Numbered from the stretch's first letter, positions 53,531 through 64,000 are shown. The stretch: 64,000 nt of DNA from Morchella semilibera (GCA_009192285.1 WBVU01000005.1:1186768-1250767); one strand, 5' to 3'. The notes: generated by a model from the sequence alone, not told the origin. Program-made: numbers and translations.

Positions 53531-53960
53531 CTACGGCCTCACCGCTCCAAACTGCACCAACAACCTCATCACCTTGACATTGAGTGAGCCCCTCGCGACA
53601 TCCGCCGGTGTCATAATGTAACAGTCAGGCAAATTTATGTCCGCCCCAGCCTCGATCAGCATTTTGATAAGGGCTAGGACGCTGTGGACGTTGCGGATGG
53701 CATGGATCAGCGGGGGTGGCCATTATTCGAGTCGCTAACATCAGCGCCAGCCAATACGGCGCGCGTAAGGGTTCCAGCGAAGCATCTAGATGAGCATTGG
53801 GGTTGCCTGGGCGATGAAGGTATGATTGAGTAGATTTAGGGGGGTGGGGTAGGTGTGCGGGGGAGGGTGGGGACGGCGGCCGCGGGGAGATGGTCGGCTA
53901 TGAGGAGTATAATCTCCGGGGGGAGTGTGCGTAGAGCTGTAGAGGGCGCTATCACCGTTG
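53531..53960 (-). pseudogene. Broken F-box/ankyrin gene
   Basis: The frame starts without ATG: APSTALRTLPPEIILLIADH, LPAAAVPTLPRTPT, then breaks. Fragments AVLAGADVSDSNNGHP follow. A long clean stretch then gives PLIHAIRNVHSVLALIKMLI, EAGADINLPDCYIMTPADVA and VMRLLVQFGAVRP to the TAG at 53,531. The SRTC motif is now PRTP. At least one frame change. 53,961-54,223 has no feature. Confidence 0.72.
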
Positions 53961-54265
53961 TGGGTTAAGATCTAGACGAATTGCGGTTGAGGATTGATGT
54001 CATTGTTTGTGTAACTCCTTGGGATGCCGGCTGACAAAGCCAGAAATATAATTATTTTCTGGTTGTAGGGACCGTTTTGCTGGGCAGCAGCATTCTTATT
54101 GATACCAAATTAATATCAGCCCCTACGCCCTAAAGTTACGACTGAGTTGGTTAAATATCGTACCTATCTCCAGAGGAGAAGCCGCGTATTTCTATATACT
54201 AAAGAAATGTACACAGTACAAAACACCGTAGTACAAAACTTTGGTGGGGCGGGCCGAAGAAACAC

Positions 54266-54886
54266 ATCTTTATTGTGTGAACCCCCAAACTATTGTGTCT
54301 CTCTATCTAATTCACACAGTTTAATTGTGTTAGATACTTCTCGAGCCGATGACACAATATAGTTGTGTTCATTGAACACATTAGAATTGTGTTTCTCGCT
54401 TACAGGCTCGTAGACACATTTTAATTGTGCATCCAAGACACAGTTTAATTGTGCTTTCCCCGCCGCACTCTTTGAACACAACTTAATTGTGCTTAACACC
54501 CACAGCCGATAAACACAATAAACACTCACAACCTTTACACATTTAAATTGTGTTAAACCTAACCGCAAACACAAATTTATTGTGTTTGCCTTGCCCAGTA
54601 TAGAAGACACATTTTAATTGTGTCGATGTGCCCCACCCAGCAATTTACAGCGAACACAATAAAATAATAACAAAGTTTTGACACAATTAAATTGTGTTAT
54701 GACAGCAGCCAAAGTAGATATAGACACAACTTTATTGTGTTCGCCGCGCCATGCTACGGTAACACAACTCCGACACAATTAAATTGTGTTTTGATAGCGG
54801 CCAAAGTAGATATAGACACAACTTTATTGTGTTTGCTACGCCCACGCTACAGTAACACAACTTTAACACAATTAAATTGTGTTCGT
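54266..54886. repeat. Subterminal array of ACACAAT-TAAA-TTGTGT palindromes
   Basis: About 16 near-palindromic units, such as GACACAATTAAATTGTGTT, ACACATTTAAATTGTGTT and ACACAAATTTATTGTGTT, are spaced 30-60 bp apart. The rightmost units sit in a larger duplication (AGCCAAAGTAGATATAGACA shared near 54,708 and 54,801). Arrays like this are binding sites for accessory proteins in plant CACTA elements; that role here is inference. The array lies just past the 3' end of the transposase gene. Confidence 0.9.
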
Positions 54887-54968
54887 CTCGTTCAAAATTA
54901 TAAAGTTAATATTAATTCTATATATATATACAATTAATTAATGTTTTAAGATATATATACAAGTGCTA

Positions 54969-57900
54969 TTAGAAAAGACTTGTATTCTTCAAGACAATAT
55001 ATTCCCTTTGGCCCTTTTTTAATAACCCGATTAATTCCTGAATGCTACTGGCCCAAATCACTTTGTATTTTATTCCCTTTGTACCCGGTGGTGCGCGATA
55101 TAGAAGCTTACTACCAGCGTCTTTACATACCGGGAAGTGCCGAATGTATGCCAGCAAAGCCTCATTATCCCTAGCATCCCTCACATCCCCCTTTTCTTTT
55201 TCGCGAATCATAAGTCTGATATTACTATAGTCGTCATTCTGATAACGGTGCCGATATGGGTCTCGGGCATATCTGCGGTGATCATCGCTGAGCTTAACTG
55301 TGAAGTAGAATTGTACCTCTCCAAAGTGGCTTTGGTCAGAGCTTTCGTATCTAACAAAAGAAGTCGAGCGTGTCTGATTTTTTCTTTTAAATGTTGCCGA
55401 TGTCGATTTAAACTCATATGCGCCATCTCGGCCTGTTTCATGTCGGTCTCCTCCTTTTTCAGTTCTGTCAAACATAGCTGATTGAAAAATCGTGCATTGA
55501 GCGGGTATACCAAAGTCGTCTGCGAGAAGTGCTTCATGTTCTTCATCTGCTGAACCATAATTCTCCTCTTCGTGCATATCCTCTTCATTAATTAAGAACG
55601 TCTTGAGGCAGGTCCTTGCATGGGTCTTTAGTGTTTCTTGTTTAGATGGCCCGGAAAAGCATAGAATTTTGTCGCTTTTCAAGCTGTTGTTCTGGATACC
55701 AACCATTTTACGTCTCTCGTTTGGTGGACCCGATTTCATGAGGCGTTTTGTAAGGAAGTTCGCAAGGAGTATGTTTCCATCCTCGTCCTCATCGCTTGAA
55801 TCAATATCCCCGATTGTACCCGCATTAAGGCCGCCGTCCAGTACATAAATCAAAGCATTCTTCTGTTCCGTCATGGCCAAAGAATTTGCTAAATTCTTAT
55901 TCGTCAATACTTTTGATTTAGCCATACCCGAAAGTGTACCACAGAACCTCTCCATGGCCCATTGTGAGTATACGTACATGGGTCCCGCCCATCTTAGTGC
56001 CTGGGACACATGTAATATCTGGTGAAAGACCGGTAAGCAGCTCTTCAGTCTCGACCATTCCCCTCGGTAGTATCGTCGTTCATAGTAAATGCTGAAACGC
56101 TCTAGTTTAGTCTTGATATCTTGAAAGTCAGACTCCGATAAGCTGTAATCACAGCAGATGTGAATAGCTTCCACGAGTGACACAAATTCCGTATAGTCTT
56201 CGACTGGTAGAATATCCTTCAGATAAACTGGCCCTAATATAAGCGTGAAAAGCTTCCATTCCGCGGCCGTCAGCTCATGTATATGCTCCAAGAAGTTACG
56301 CAGATTAGGTCCGAAGGCTAATGGAAAGGTAGGCGCGCTCATCGCTATCTCTCGGCTTATTTTTTCCCAATCTGATAAGCTGATATTGTAATCGTCATCG
56401 GTGGCAGTCACTTTCTGTTGTTTCGACGGGGCAGTGCTGGTCGTTTTTTTCGACTTTCCCCCTGCCTTTTTTTGCTTGTCAGCGGCCGCCTGTTGACCGT
56501 CTGGACTCTCTGACTCATCGCTCGAATCAACCTGGTCCACCTTGTATTTTCCCCTCCAATGTTTTACCATATCTGGAACAACGTTTTCAAACCAAAGATG
56601 CATGCAATCTGGTGGGAAACTCCTAGGGAAATCGATTGATCCCAATATACTGAGTATCGAGAGCCCCTTTACACCGTACTTTGACTTCTGTTTTTCTGTG
56701 GCACCTCTTGTTGCAATGTGTTGTGCTACTCGTCGAAATTCAGAGTCGGTCCTCATCGGGAGATTTTGTCTGTCCCATGTTGGCCAGGGATATCCCTTAG
56801 CCGTGATAGGTGCATCATTCGGCGGGGAGATTGGGCAATACAATGCCTTGTTCCATACTCCTTGTATCAAACAATATTCGCAATAACAGTATGATCTATT
56901 CCCAGTAACCTTCATAATCTAATGTCCGTCAGTATCGAATGTATTCCCGTCACAGAGCTAGAAATACCTTCTCGCGTGCTACCATATCTGCGCCTATAAC
57001 GCATATATGTGCTCTCAAATTTATTTTCCTGTCAGATACCGATAGGGATGTCGGTAGAGAACCAACCAGGACCCCCGGAATCCCGTTTTGGAGCTTCTCA
57101 AACTCCTTCACTAAGGGGTATAAGAAAGAATCGAGGTTTTTGGGCCCTTTTGGCCCTGGTATAAACCCTACACATAATAGGTTCTGGCGTTTCGTTCGGA
57201 TTTCAGGTGGTAAATTCAAACAAGCCAAAACAATTGGCCAAATTGAAAACCTTGTCTTCGCTTTGAAAACTTGTACACCATCTGTCGTAAGGAGGAATCC
57301 CAAGTCTGTCGCGGAACTAAAAAGCCCTTTCCCCCTCTTCATTTCCCGGAACAACTCACTTGTCCAGAAATCTGTACAAGTTTTTTCTCGCTCTGCCTGC
57401 CTCCTATACGATATAAGAGTAGCGGCACGTTGTGGATCAGCGTACCAAAGCATAAGACGGTGAATGATCGGAATATATTCATAGGTCGCAAAAGGAATAC
57501 GAGGCCCTTCCCCACTTCTCCATCGGGGACTATCGCAATGATCGCATATATCCTTATCGGGGAACATAGCATACGACATGCACGAGTTTTTGCAACAATC
57601 ATATGTGACTGGTTGGATATCAGTCTGTTTGGCGATCCATTTTTTCGTCGTCCTGTAATCCCAGCAAGAAACACCTCCGAAAATCTCGAGTAGTTTGGTA
57701 TACTGCGTACTCGCGGCCCTTGATGTCCGATGAGAGATTTTGAGGTCATGCATTGCAACAGAGGCAATCTCGTCTTCTGTCATTTTGGACTTTTGTGCCC
57801 CATATGGAAAGTCATGATCCTCGTCCGGCCCTGAATCACTGCTGCTTAAGTCCTCGGACGATGACGATTCTGGATTTTCGGGAGGGCTCACAAAGCCTCG

Positions 57901-58821
57901 CTGCATTTGGCCTACTTTATCCTCTGCAGCTGGTGAATGATACAGTCCGTCATTTTCGATTTCGGTTGATGCTAACTCTTCGTCTTCATCATACCGCATA
58001 TCCTCGTCATATTGCGTATTGTCCCCTGCAAACGGCTCTGTTTGGGTTGCGGGGTCTGGGCGCATATGATGATCATCGAATAGGCTGTATCTCTCTGCCG
58101 ATGTTATACCTCGCGTGATATTTTCATGTACATCTTCCTTCTCCTCTTCCACTACCAGACCCACCCCCCCCTCCTCCTCTTCCACCACCTCATATACATC
58201 ATCAATATCCCTTTCATCGTCTCCTTCATCGCCGCTTAAATCGCCGCTTGTCATGGCAGGCTCCGCCAGTACTGCCTGATCATCCCCATGTCTGTGCATC
58301 CGGGAATGCTGTAATAATGGAGCGCGTGGTTGTATGTTTGTATAGGGCCTCGGTGTGGACGTAGACACTCTCGGAGGTTGACGACGCGTATTGTTTTCCC
58401 ATCTCTCATCGATATCGTTCCCCGGTGCCTCGTGAACTTGTTCTGTATTGTCTTCATGTGGATCTTGCTGACAGTGTTCGATTACGTCTTGTGTGTCTCT
58501 CAGTTGATCGATGTCGGAGATCTCCAGTTCGTCGTCGACCAAATCCATTTCATCGTTCACCAACGCCATTTCATCATCGACTAAATCCATCTCATCGTCC
58601 ACTATTGACATGTTATTACCAATTGAATTCTGTGTCAATAGTTCGGCATCGTTCACTAAAGCCAATTGGTTATCGGCTGTGTTCGCGGTGAATAACTCGG
58701 CAATACGATCTTGTTCATCCACATCTCTATGTCTTTTCCATTCGGCGCGATTGGTGACTGTATGAGGGCGTACATCCAGCAGGGAGCAGAAGCATTCTCT
58801 GTAAAAATCCAATTTCGACAT
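54969..58821 (-). CDS. Tnp2-like transposase (Transposase_21 family), two exons
   Basis: Exon 1 runs 58,821-56,968 and exon 2 56,918-54,969, joined across a 49-nt GT-AG intron (56,919-56,967). The joint reads GADMVAREK-IMKVTGNRSY, as expected for the family. 1,267 aa. The N-terminal third is acidic and low-complexity. A Cys/His cluster (CCKNSC, CDHCDSPRW) at about 400-430 precedes FLLTTDGVQVF with D514, then IWPIVLACLNLPP and FIPGPKGPKN, D612 in GADMVAR, a second Cys cluster (CYCEYC) and D722 in PPDCMHLWFENV. These three Asp match the presumed DDD/E core. The C-terminus has FGEVQFYF. By family it cuts and rejoins the element's ends. No lesion is seen. Confidence 0.92.
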
Positions 58822-59223
58822 GGCATATAAATTTTTGCTCTGTTGGCGGAAAATTTTGATGTTGTGATAGTAAGAACTGGAGAACTAGCTGTTCACCGCT
58901 CCAGCCAGACAGTTGGGTGTTGCCAAGAGGGTCCCTGGGGTCCCTGGTTGCTAATGCAACGTGCATGTGCAGATCTTATCCACAAACAGCTAGTGACTGT
59001 GTTAGTTCCTTGCATATAACTCTGCGCTAGCCTACCGCAGGCTCGTTAACCTAATACGGCATATGAAAATAGTTTACTACATATTTATGTGTACAATATA
59101 TAGTACTAGCTCAGTGCTCAGTTATTAGAATACAGTACTTAGCACTCAAAATTATCCGAACACCTCTTAACCCCAAATTCATCAACATCACCACATCGAT
59201 TCATCCAAATTACCCAAGTAACA
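58822..59223. promoter_or_regulatory. Divergent intergenic region of the CACTA-like element
   Basis: About 400 bp separates the transposase ATG (minus) from the next ATG (plus). It contains short G/C-rich words (CAAGAGGGTCCCTGGGGTCC) near 58,926 and a more AT-rich part at 59,060-59,160. It presumably carries promoters for both directions; no specific site is recognisable. Confidence 0.5.
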
Positions 59224-59603
59224 ATGCCCGACGTCGATATCGTCTGTGAGTTTTAGCTGTCTGTACCGAAATATTGATCAATACATCCGTAACTAATTAT
59301 AACCCTAACTTTTTAGATATCGGTGGAGACCTTGTACCACGCAGAGCACCCGTTGTCGGCCATTGCTATCGCCTCCGCTTGGTCAGATGTGGAGGAAATA
59401 ACCCAAGGGTCGGTGTTCAGCTTCAGAGAGCTGGGGCGAGGTCTGGTTGGATTCGCGAATACGACAATGCCGTGATTATGGAGCTCCTTCAAGAAGGTAG
59501 AGGGGTTTGGTGCGAGGTCCTTTCTCTCGAGGAGTTTCTCTGGAATGGTGAACGTTGTTTTTGGGGAACTGCGTTTTGGTTTGTTTTCGACCCACCAGCT
59601 TGA
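59224..59603 (+). CDS. Small spliced gene of 102 aa, unknown
   Basis: Exon 1 is 59,224-59,245 (MPDVDIV plus one base), then a 71-nt intron 59,246-59,316 (GTGAGT donor, ACTAAT branch site, TTTTAG acceptor; it contains AACCCTAAC), then exon 2 to the stop at 59,603. The protein starts MPDVDIVYIGGDLVPRRAPV and includes CYRLRLVRCGGNNPRVGVQL, IREYDNAVIMELLQEGRGVW, and an aromatic end (CFWGTAFWFVFDPPA). I recognise no family. Its clean reading across the intron supports it as real. It lies between the transposase and the AT-hook gene within the element. Function unknown; possibly a helper of transposition. Confidence 0.65.
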
Positions 59604-59710
59604 TCAATGGGATCGATATGGGCGGGCATTGTGTGGGCGAATTAGAGTTAAATGTGCATGTAAAATCATGTAAATTCTCGATGCCTCTACTGCTTGTTCT
59701 CAAATCTTCT

Positions 59711-59847
59711 TCCGCAAAAATCCAAAGATGAAAGAGCTTGATTTTTTTTTTGTTATATACATGTAGATAGATAGATACATGCGTAAAAACTCAAAGATGA
59801 AAGAGCTTGATTTTTTTTTGTTATATACATGTATATAGACGAATGCG
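59711..59847. repeat. Tandem duplication, about 69 bp
   Basis: CAAAGATGAAAGAGCTTGAT followed by a T-run, GTTATATACATGTA and a GATA-like stretch occurs twice in succession, with the first copy including extra GATAGATA units. The rest of 59,604-60,476 is AT-rich with no gene seen; it includes several TACATGTA words. Confidence 0.85.
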
Positions 59848-60476
59848 CGGGTTTTATGTATTTACATATATTATACAATGATATTTGTTTAACTTCAAAA
59901 GGTTACATGTATGTGTACATGTACTTGTAGTAACCGAATTTGCTTATATGTACGTAATTAATAGTATGTGTTTGTGTTATGTAATAATTATGTCGTTGAG
60001 TTTGTGATACATGTTCCTACACGCAACTTCGTTTAGATATTGAAGTACCCAGTCGTTGATTAAAAAGTTACATGTGGTTAACGCATGTGTGCCATTTCGA
60101 CAGTGACAGGGGTAAAGCGAGTGATTATGTATGATACAACATGAATCCTAAATCAAAAGGAATAATACTCTATGATGTAAGAACATTCTAAAGTGAATTT
60201 CAGATAGAAATATATATCATAATTAATAATTAACATAATAAGTTACATTTATGAAATATCTGGTGTTTGGGATTAGTGGTCAGCACTGGTCGCTGGGCCC
60301 CTGGCTTGGCGAGCCAGGGTTTTTTTTTCTTCTGGATCCTCCTAACTACACCCGGTACCCCCTCTCGCGTGTATCACTTCATCTGTTCAAGTTCGCGCGA
60401 TCAACCAACTCACCCCCCCAACAGACATCGCCTATCAACTCCAACCCTGTATCACCCCTCGCCTATCTCCATCGTG

Positions 60477-63400
60477 ATGGAAGACTTGAAAAGAATGCTC
60501 GCGGAGCTGAGGGCGAAACACGAGGCGGAGGCCAGGGAGCTCGAGGCCAAATTCCTGAGCGCAGTGAGTGCAGGCCAACTCACAGCTCAAGCAAGGGACA
60601 CGCCCGTCGCCGGACCGGCTGGAGGCGCCGATCAACAGTATCAGGGTGAGATGGACGTTTGTGTTCAGATGGACTTGATAGCTAATCTCATATAGTGAAT
60701 CAAATTTCTTCGTCGGGTGGAGGCGCGCCGGACGCGTCGGACGCGTCGGATATGAGTTGGGAAAATGGGGAGTCATCAAGATCGGCAGAGTTGCGGAATG
60801 TGGCATCATATAAGCCCGTGTATGCTCCGATTGACCTGAGCCAAATAGGTAAATTGAAATTCCAGTGAATCCACGCTTTTTGCTAGCATGCTGATTTTTT
60901 TTTTCATAGACCCTCAGTTACATAAAGATCAAAATGCGCGGACCAGTACGCGACGGAGTGAACAGGATGCTCGTAATAAGCTCCAGCGCAACAAGGATCG
61001 TCATGGCGGCAATGCTTCTGATAATGATTACCGCGACACCCGCCGACGCTACAGTTAGTCACATCTTTATAAATTATGCTTCCGTGATTTTGCATTAACT
61101 AATTATATATTAGGTCAAAACGTACCCAAGACACCATCACGTGTTAACTCGAGGAATGAGTTCCCATCATCCACTCCAGCATCATCACAATCCCAATCTC
61201 AGACGTATTCCGCGGAATATGAGCCAGACGATAGTGCTTCTGAGATGAAAGTCAACGACCCAGAGTTCCGTGCCGATCTTACCAGACGGATGAATATTCC
61301 TCCTGGTAGTAAAGCGAAGATGGAAAGGATAAAGCGCAAACGCCGCAAGTGGGTCCGTGAAGAATGCATTTGGAGAAAGATGTATCTCGACGTTAGTTTC
61401 AAAAGTTATAACTTCGAAACCAGAATGTATCCGGCAATCGTTAAAATCACAGCGAGTGCACCTCCGGAATGGGGCTGGGATCAATCGGTTACCAGGGATG
61501 TCATTCGTACATTATGTTGGGATCGGGTTAGGTCGATTAACCGCCGGAAATATAAAGAGAATCCAGGTATAGAAAGAAAAAGAGGGCCAAAACGACGTAT
61601 AGAAAGGAGTAAGGGATCGAAGAGTGACAAAGGAAAAGCAGTTGTTGGGTCGGAGCCTCACGACAGCGAACTGGATAGCGATGCCATTGACGAAGACAAC
61701 GAAAAAACTCCACGTCAGCGGAAGTCTCGCCCCCTTCCTCCTTCTGATGAAGACTCAGATCGTCCAGCACCTAAGAAGTCTCACCCCCAGTCTCGCCCTC
61801 AACAGTCTCGCCCCCTTCCTCCTTCTGATGAAGATTCAGATCACCCGACACCTAAGAAGTCTCGCACTCAGCAGTCTCGCCCTCCTCCTCCTCCTCCTCC
61901 TCCTCCGGTTGAAGAAGATTCAAATCGCCAAGCACAGGGGAAGTCCCGTTTACCCCCCCCTCCTGCTGATACTGATGGATACAAAAATGAGGTGATCGCA
62001 AAACCATCTGTTAGAAAGAGGCTTTTTAAGCCGGCTAAACTGACAGGGGAAATTACTGCCACTGCAGCTGCGGGTACTGTATTTAGTAATAGGCCTACTA
62101 ACAACCCCCCCCCACAGAAATCGGCCCCCCCCCCACAGAAATCAGGTGCATCAAGGAGAATTGCTCCGGTTGCCGTGGCGAGTGCCCCTGAAGGGTTTGG
62201 CTCAATTCCATCCAGTCCCCTTGCAAATAGAGAGAAAGAGAAATCTGTTCTACCTGCTGCTTCACTAGGGGACGATGGAGACGATGCGGAAGATGAGTTG
62301 CTGGATGTGCGGATTGGTAATAAAACCCTCACCTTCTCCCGTGACGTTGCTTGGAATATATTTGATCGGGCGGTTACACGGAGCCTCAAGCTGGGACCTG
62401 GGTATATGCGGGTCTTTAGGGCAACGAAAGGGGGCAAAGCCGACCGTGAATGGAAACCTATCCAGTATCCAGATGAACTGAGCAAGATCATTAAATTTTA
62501 TAAATATAATGAGATTGAAATCAAGAGTATTTTGGAGGTATGTCCTACTTACCGTCTATGATTGGTAATATACTGACGCCGCATTTTAGAGTGAGCATTG
62601 GTCATTTGATAGGGAGGAAGATGGGGATAGCGGGAAAGAATTGGTTTGATAGTCTTGCTGGGTATGAAGCACACACCATCGCATCGTACTAATGTGATAA
62701 CGTAGAACCAAAAGGATCCGGAGCCTGACAATGTGGATGGAGGACAGATCGAACGAACGCAACCTAAGTCGATATTAATTGGCCATGGGGGATCACAAGT
62801 TCCAGCGCCGGACCAAAACACAATAGCCACATCTATTAATAACCCCCAGGTTGCGGAAGAACCACAAAAAGAAATGCCCCCACCACGTACAAAAAGAGTT
62901 AAGGTCTGCTCCTATCCGGTTAATAATAATAATAATAATAATAAAGAGAGGTGCTAATGAGTCGTAAAAAGATTGCGGATATTGCCACTGTGATAGATAA
63001 GAATGCTATAGCCGCTACTTATAAAAAACCTTCACCAAAGAAAGACAACAACACAAAAGTAGCGAAGAAGAAGCCTTCCCCCAAAAAGGATGGAACACCA
63101 CAAGAAACACCAACAAAGAAAAAGGTTGGCCGCCCCCCCGGGTCCAAAAACAAAAAGAAACAGGTAAGGTTTGATAGCCAGATACCGGATAGTCAGATAC
63201 AACAAGAGAGCCAGCTACAAGAGAGCCAGGCAGGGGATACTCAGATGCCGGATAGTCAAATTCAGGGAGGGCAAGTATGGGAGAGTCAAATCCCAGAAGA
63301 CCGGATATGGGAGAGCCAAATGCCGGAGAGCCAAGTGCCAGATTACATACCGGAAACACAAGAGATCTCCGAGAGTCAGATCGTATCTCAGATATTGGAG

Positions 63401-63691
63401 GGGAATGTGATCGAGGGCGCCGCAGTTGTTCCACCCGCGAGTGGGATGCCTGCAAGAAGATCAAACCGCAGCCAGAAAAAAAGTATGAAGATCCAAGAAA
63501 TGGAGGAATTGAGGGATATGAAAATACGTGCTAACAAGGTTACCGCTGGGAAGAGGCAATTGAAGAGTGACTGGGAGGATTTCGAGAAGAGTAATCCTCC
63601 AGCTTATGTGAGTAACATTCTTCGAATAAACGTATCGGCTTGATATTGACCAAAGACCCGTCTACAGGAGAAATATCTACAAAAGAAATAG
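60477..63691 (+). CDS. Eight-exon gene: coiled-coil and AT-hook protein of the CACTA-like element
   Basis: Exons: 60,477-60,645; 60,696-60,848; 60,910-61,053; 61,114-62,537; 62,590-62,643; 62,706-62,903; 62,972-63,607; 63,668-63,691. Phases match at every joint, giving about 933 aa. An N-terminal coiled coil (LKRMLAELRAKHEAEARELE) is followed by a basic conserved-looking block at about 200-310 (MNIPPGSKAKMERIKRKRRK; SFKSYNFETRMYPAIVKI; PEWGWDQSVTRDVIRTLCWD). Then come three or four SRPLPPSDEDSD-type Pro/Asp repeats, a second folded-looking block near 545-630 (FSRDVAWNIFDRAVTRSLKL), an AT-hook (KKKVGRPPGSKNKKK) and heptad-like ESQ/DSQ repeats. Introns 5 and 6 have weak donors (GTTTGA, GTCTGC; a GTTAAT donor would also keep phase). 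Probably DNA-binding, possibly the TNPA analogue; that is inference. Confidence 0.75.
62919..62945. repeat. (AAT)n microsatellite
   Basis: About eight AAT units. It is coding (poly-Asn) if the exon reads on, or intronic under either splice option for intron 6. Confidence 0.9.
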
Positions 63692-63759
63692 TTCCATACA
63701 TTAATCTTTATTGTTATCTCAGATCTTTTAGAGGTATGTATATATATATATGTAACTAG

Positions 63760-64000
63760 CTAACACAATCGCTAATTGTTATTTAGAAAACTTTGAAACA
63801 TTCAATACAATTAGAAAGCTTTCGGGGGTGTGGGTGTGGGCAGTCTGGTGGGATTGTGTACTCACAAAAGAAAGGGGGCGGTATGGGGGGAGGGGAGGAG
63901 CAGTACGTATTCGGGGGTGGTACGGGGGGCCCGGGGGGGGTTATATTATTATACGGGGAGAAATATATTATCTGTATCAATACTTTAACACAATTTCGAC
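63760..64000. repeat. Probable right subterminal region
   Basis: AACACAATCG (63,763), GGGATTGTGTACTC (about 63,852) and TTAACACAATTT (about 63,987) bring back the ACACAAT/ATTGTGT word of the left array, just after the end of the AT-hook gene. Long G-runs separate them. This suggests the element's right end is close, beyond the window. Confidence 0.5.

Larger units (their letters stand above)
54224..64000. mobile_element. Large CACTA/EnSpm-like transposon, truncated by the window edge
   Basis: The unit contains an array of ACACAAT/ATTGTGT palindromes (54,266-54,886), a Tnp2-type transposase gene (minus), two divergent plus-strand genes (59,224 and 60,477), and reappearing ACACAAT words from 63,760 to the last bases of the window. 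A candidate left terminus is CACCGTAGTACAAAAC at 54,224, preceded by AAA, but the matching right end is not in view, so the boundary is provisional. CACTA elements normally have CAC-type ends, 3-bp duplications and subterminal repeats. All three genes look undamaged, so the element may be young. Confidence 0.65.

Noticed and set aside
54147-54362. Plus-strand frame at the left end of the CACTA-like element
   Set aside because: It crosses the proposed terminus and the palindrome array; no coding signal.
61868-62491. 207-codon minus-strand frame
   Set aside because: Antisense to exon 4 of the AT-hook gene, which has phase-consistent introns.
1-64000. A CRISPR array, LTR element or rRNA cluster
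   Set aside because: No regularly spaced identical repeats with unique spacers, no paired long terminal repeats and no rRNA sequence were recognised.

Overview
The window looks like a gene-poor, repeat-rich chromosome segment of a filamentous ascomycete. A Pezizomycetes (truffle- or morel-like) genome is my best guess. The reasons are short 49-71 nt GT-AG introns with CTAAT-type branch points, TTAGGG/CCCTAA telomere-type motifs, a tandem family of F-box/ankyrin genes, and DNA transposons (CACTA/Tnp2, PIF/Harbinger, hAT and TA-flanked miniature elements). The organism call is inference; no rRNA or other taxonomic marker is present.

Layout. 1-9 kb holds no gene I can defend: homopolymer-rich DNA, a 124-bp direct repeat, a GC-rich ORF-dense stretch (about 5.9-8.05 kb), one coding-like exon (8.45-8.89 kb) and a 14-bp minisatellite. 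9.7-38.7 kb carries F-box/ankyrin genes and relics, all on the + strand. 40.8-54 kb carries the same family, all on the - strand. The two arrays converge on a repeat-filled spacer (39.0-40.8 kb). About a dozen members have open reading frames; the rest are relics, densest at 34-36, 38.4, 41, 43.5, 49.5-51.3 and 53.5 kb. Members at 9.7, 11.2 and 15.0 kb form a subfamily in which the C-terminal half of the F-box occurs twice, and which shares an upstream GCCAC-n-GTGGC element. A decayed multi-exon gene unrelated to the family lies at 13.2-14.5 kb on the - strand.

Mobile DNA. A 5.4-kb decayed PIF/Harbinger element with TIRs and a TAA target duplication (21,728-27,126) contains a nested-looking block with an extra spliced gene flanked by tandem arrays. 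Seven or so miniature elements have well-defined ends: 10.84, 28.98, 36.69, 36.84, 37.31, 51.30 and 52.13 kb (TA-flanked) and 42.23 kb (hAT-like, 8-bp duplication). From about 54.2 kb to the window edge lies a large, apparently intact CACTA/EnSpm-like element. It has an array of about 16 ACACAAT palindromes, a 1,267-aa Tnp2-type transposase on the - strand, and, diverging from it, a spliced 102-aa gene and an eight-exon gene for a coiled-coil/AT-hook protein of about 933 aa. Its right end appears to lie just past the window.

How the parts may work together. F-box proteins are, by family, Skp1-binding substrate receptors of SCF ubiquitin ligases, and ankyrin repeats would recognise targets. 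A large, fast-decaying, strand-polarised array suggests birth-and-death evolution of target receptors. The CACTA-like element pairs a transposase with what may be a DNA-binding partner, by analogy with plant TNPA/TNPD.
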